From contig JANMJO010000266.1 of NCBI GenBank assembly GCA_031371425.1, positions 1-6,863 on the forward strand: a stretch of DNA of 6,863 nucleotides, written 5' to 3'. Under the pieces are notes generated by a model that saw nothing but the letters and a program-made list of their open reading frames with translations, had not been told where the DNA came from and made no database searches. A program made the translations under genes and the position numbers. The stretch is from JAFMIX01 sp031371425. GTDB lineage: Bacteria; Verrucomicrobiota; Verrucomicrobiia; Limisphaerales; JAFMIX01. Below are positions 5,154-6,863 of the stretch, piece by piece; the first letter of the stretch is position 1, and every line of letters begins with the position of its first letter.

Positions 5154-6695
5154 TTAGCGCAGTGTTTCGTCTTCCTTGGCGGCGGCTTCGATTTTGGTGA
5201 CGGCGGGTTCGCGGCCGGATTCCTGCACTTGGATTTGTTTGCGGAACAGGAATGTTCCCACGGGTGTGATGAGTGCCACGACGCCGACGATGAGCCAGAG
5301 GAACGTGGAGTTGCGCGCGCCTACTGCGGGGCAATACGTCTGCAGCAGCCAGCCGGAGAGCATGCCCGCGCCGAATTTCGCGGCGAAATACGGCAGCATC
5401 GAGAGCGCAAGGTAGGACGCCTCCTTGCCGTTGGGCGCGATGGCTGCGGCGTATTCATACATGCGCGGCGACCAGAATGCCTCGCCGATGCTCAGGCCCA
5501 CGGTGAACAGGAAGATGGCGATGTAGAGCGGGTTCACCGGGCCGGCGACGCCGAGCCAGCGGTGGACGATGAGGTCGCCGAACCATCCGTCCGCGATTGG
5601 CTGGAAGAGGGCGGGGGGCATCGCCAGCAGGAACACGGACAGCGCGGAGATGAGGCTGCCGAACATGACCATGCGATACGCGGAAACTTTCTGCGTGAGC
5701 ACGCCGCAGATGGGCACGAAGATGAGGCAGAGAACTGAATTGAGCATGGAGCTGATCTGCGCGATGGGCGCGCCCTCGCCGAGTTCGCGGATGCCGAATT
5801 TCGGGAACGTGTAGCTCAAATGGTAGAACACCATCCGCACGCCGACGATGAATGTCATGAACGTGAGGAAGCGGTAGAACGCGGCGTGCCCCCACAGGCT
5901 TGCGAAGATGCGGCCCGTTTCCTTGGCGGTCTCGCGGCAGGTGAGCGCGGCGGTGGCGAGCGGATTTCTGCCGGGGAATTGGTTCTGCTTTTTTGGCGTG
6001 ATGCGCAGGCCTTCCTCCGTCATCTCCACGCCGTCGCGCATGAAGAACCAAGTCATCAGCAATCCCGGCACGGTGAAGACCACGCTCCACAGGAACATCA
6101 CGCGGTAGGTGCTCAACGTCTCGCCAACCCACGGCATGACCCAGTGGCCGTGTTCGCCCATCACATGGCGGAAATGATCGAACAGCCGGTCGCCAATCGC
6201 ATAACCGAGGTTCATCAGCGCGTAGTAGAGGGAGAACGCCACCGACCGCTGCGCTGCGGTGGAATAGCGCTTCATCGCCGCCGTCATCACGGGCGTCATC
6301 AACGCCAGACCCACCGCCTGCAAATACAGGCCGAACGTCAGTGCCTGCCAATGTGTCGTCGTCACTGTCATCACGATGCGGCTGATAAGGCATATCCAGA
6401 AGCCGAGCATGAACGTTTTTTTGATCCCCACCGCGTCCGTCAGCGAGCCAATGAGCACGGTGACGAGTGTCAGCATCGCCGACCAGATGCCGATGGTGGT
6501 GCCGGTGGCTTTGTCGGTGTAGCCGAGGTCGTAGGTGAGCCACAGCGCCAGCACCGCTGCCGCGCTCAGCTTGTAGGCGATGTTCTCCAGGACGTAGGCG
6601 CCGTAGATGATCCACAATTCGCGCGGCGCGGTGCGGAGCATGGTGAACTTGTGCAGAAACCTGGCGAGCGGAGACGGTGGGGCGGGTTGGTTCAT
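5154..6695 (-). CDS. Major facilitator superfamily transporter, 12 membrane helices
   Basis: This 513-residue inner-membrane protein has hydrophobic segments at about 27-50, 65-89, 94-113, 116-140, 151-170, 198-219, 272-295, 310-335, 340-362, 388-410, 427-452 and 464-485, the 6+6 pattern of the superfamily. A cytoplasmic central loop spans about 220-271, and a charged tail follows 486. The loop after helix 2 has GSLTDAVGIKK (83-93), matching the conserved G-x-x-x-D-x-x-G-x-+-+ motif between helices 2 and 3. The first helix has LENIAY (36-41), which recalls the E-x-x-x-Y of proton-linked peptide (POT) carriers, but the match is too weak to assign that family. The start at 6695 is 12 bp after the mutS stop. 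Position ahead of mutarotase and kinase-MurQ suggests uptake of an amino sugar, muropeptide or related compound; this is inference. Confidence 0.85.
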   Translation of the reverse strand: MNQPAPPSPLARFLHKFTMLRTAPRELWIIYGAYVLENIAYKLSAAAVLALWLTYDLGYTDKATGTTIGIWSAMLTLVTVLIGSLTDAVGIKKTFMLGFWICLISRIVMTVTTTHWQALTFGLYLQAVGLALMTPVMTAAMKRYSTAAQRSVAFSLYYALMNLGYAIGDRLFDHFRHVMGEHGHWVMPWVGETLSTYRVMFLWSVVFTVPGLLMTWFFMRDGVEMTEEGLRITPKKQNQFPGRNPLATAALTCRETAKETGRIFASLWGHAAFYRFLTFMTFIVGVRMVFYHLSYTFPKFGIRELGEGAPIAQISSMLNSVLCLIFVPICGVLTQKVSAYRMVMFGSLISALSVFLLAMPPALFQPIADGWFGDLIVHRWLGVAGPVNPLYIAIFLFTVGLSIGEAFWSPRMYEYAAAIAPNGKEASYLALSMLPYFAAKFGAGMLSGWLLQTYCPAVGARNSTFLWLIVGVVALITPVGTFLFRKQIQVQESGREPAVTKIEAAAKEDETLR

Positions 6696-6707
6696 AAATT
6701 GAAAAGG

Positions 6708-6863
6708 TCAGCCGCCGAACAGATCCATCTGCGGCGGCGGCGCGAGCTGCTTGAGTTTGTCGCGGTCCTGTTGGCGGCGCGCGGATTGCCGCACGTTGCC
6801 TTCCGGCGTGAGTTCGGATTCTTCGAGGTTGACGAGGATTTGTTTCGCGCGTTCCAGCACTTC
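6708..6863 (-). CDS. mutS: DNA mismatch repair protein MutS, C-terminal end only
   Basis: The minus-strand frame is open from the window edge to the TGA at 6710-6708 and gives 51 residues. They begin EVLERAKQILVNLEE, the conserved end of the MutS ATPase/dimerisation region (usual form V-x-x-R-A-x-x-I-L-x-x-L-E), and run through a charged variable stretch to QMDLFGG. QMDLF (6731-6717) matches the QLxLF-type beta-clamp binding pentapeptide that MutS proteins often carry near the C-terminus. MutS recognises mismatches and recruits MutL. The transporter gene follows 12 bp after the stop, so read-through transcription from mutS is possible. The bulk of the gene is outside the window, and the call rests on this tail. 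Confidence 0.8.
   Translation of the reverse strand, partial: EVLERAKQILVNLEESELTPEGNVRQSARRQQDRDKLKQLAPPPQMDLFGG

Noticed and set aside
4244..5200. A 318-residue open frame on the plus strand opposite the mutarotase
   Set aside because: It is antisense to a gene with a full set of catalytic motifs, is glycine/valine/arginine-rich without recognisable domains, and also runs into the transporter gene.

Overview
The window is a GC-rich bacterial segment of tightly packed genes with no intergenic stretch over about 80 bases. Gene content and, above all, several different palindromic repeat types sitting in frame inside genes suggest a member of the Verrucomicrobiota, probably the Pedosphaera/Limisphaerales lineage. 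This placement is an inference from remembered traits of those genomes, not from a marker gene.

Layout from left to right: the 3' end of a probable family 20 glycoside hydrolase (+, 1-732) converges, one base apart, with a small FtsB/DivIC-like division protein gene (-, 734-1066). Upstream of the latter is a small lipoprotein gene (-, 1100-1669) whose signal peptide is split by a 192-bp repeat insertion. A Yip1-type membrane protein gene (+, 1746-2366) starts divergently from it. The rest is a minus-strand run read right to left: the end of mutS (6863-6708), a 12-helix major facilitator transporter (6695-5154), a YeaD-type hexose-6-phosphate mutarotase (5146-4256), and a 624-residue fusion of a GlcNAc/MurNAc-type sugar kinase with a MurQ etherase (4259-2385). 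The mutarotase and the fusion share an ATGA overlap.

The transporter, mutarotase and kinase-etherase look like one transcription unit for amino-sugar use. The kinase would phosphorylate MurNAc and/or GlcNAc at C6, and MurQ would split MurNAc-6-phosphate into GlcNAc-6-phosphate and D-lactate. The transporter may bring in the sugar or a muropeptide, but its substrate cannot be read from the sequence. The hydrolase at the left end also fits amino-glycan breakdown but is not in the same unit.

The most unusual aspect is five unrelated repeat elements at 116-169, 447-467, 1454-1655, 3202-3275 and about 3834-3923. Each lies inside a protein gene, keeps the reading frame and adds a low-value peptide in a place where a loop, linker or signal-peptide n-region is expected. 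The clearest case is the lipoprotein: a 10-bp direct repeat spaced exactly 192 bp apart allows a precise excision that restores a normal lipoprotein signal. In the kinase-etherase, one palindrome forms the linker between the two enzymes and may have created the fusion.
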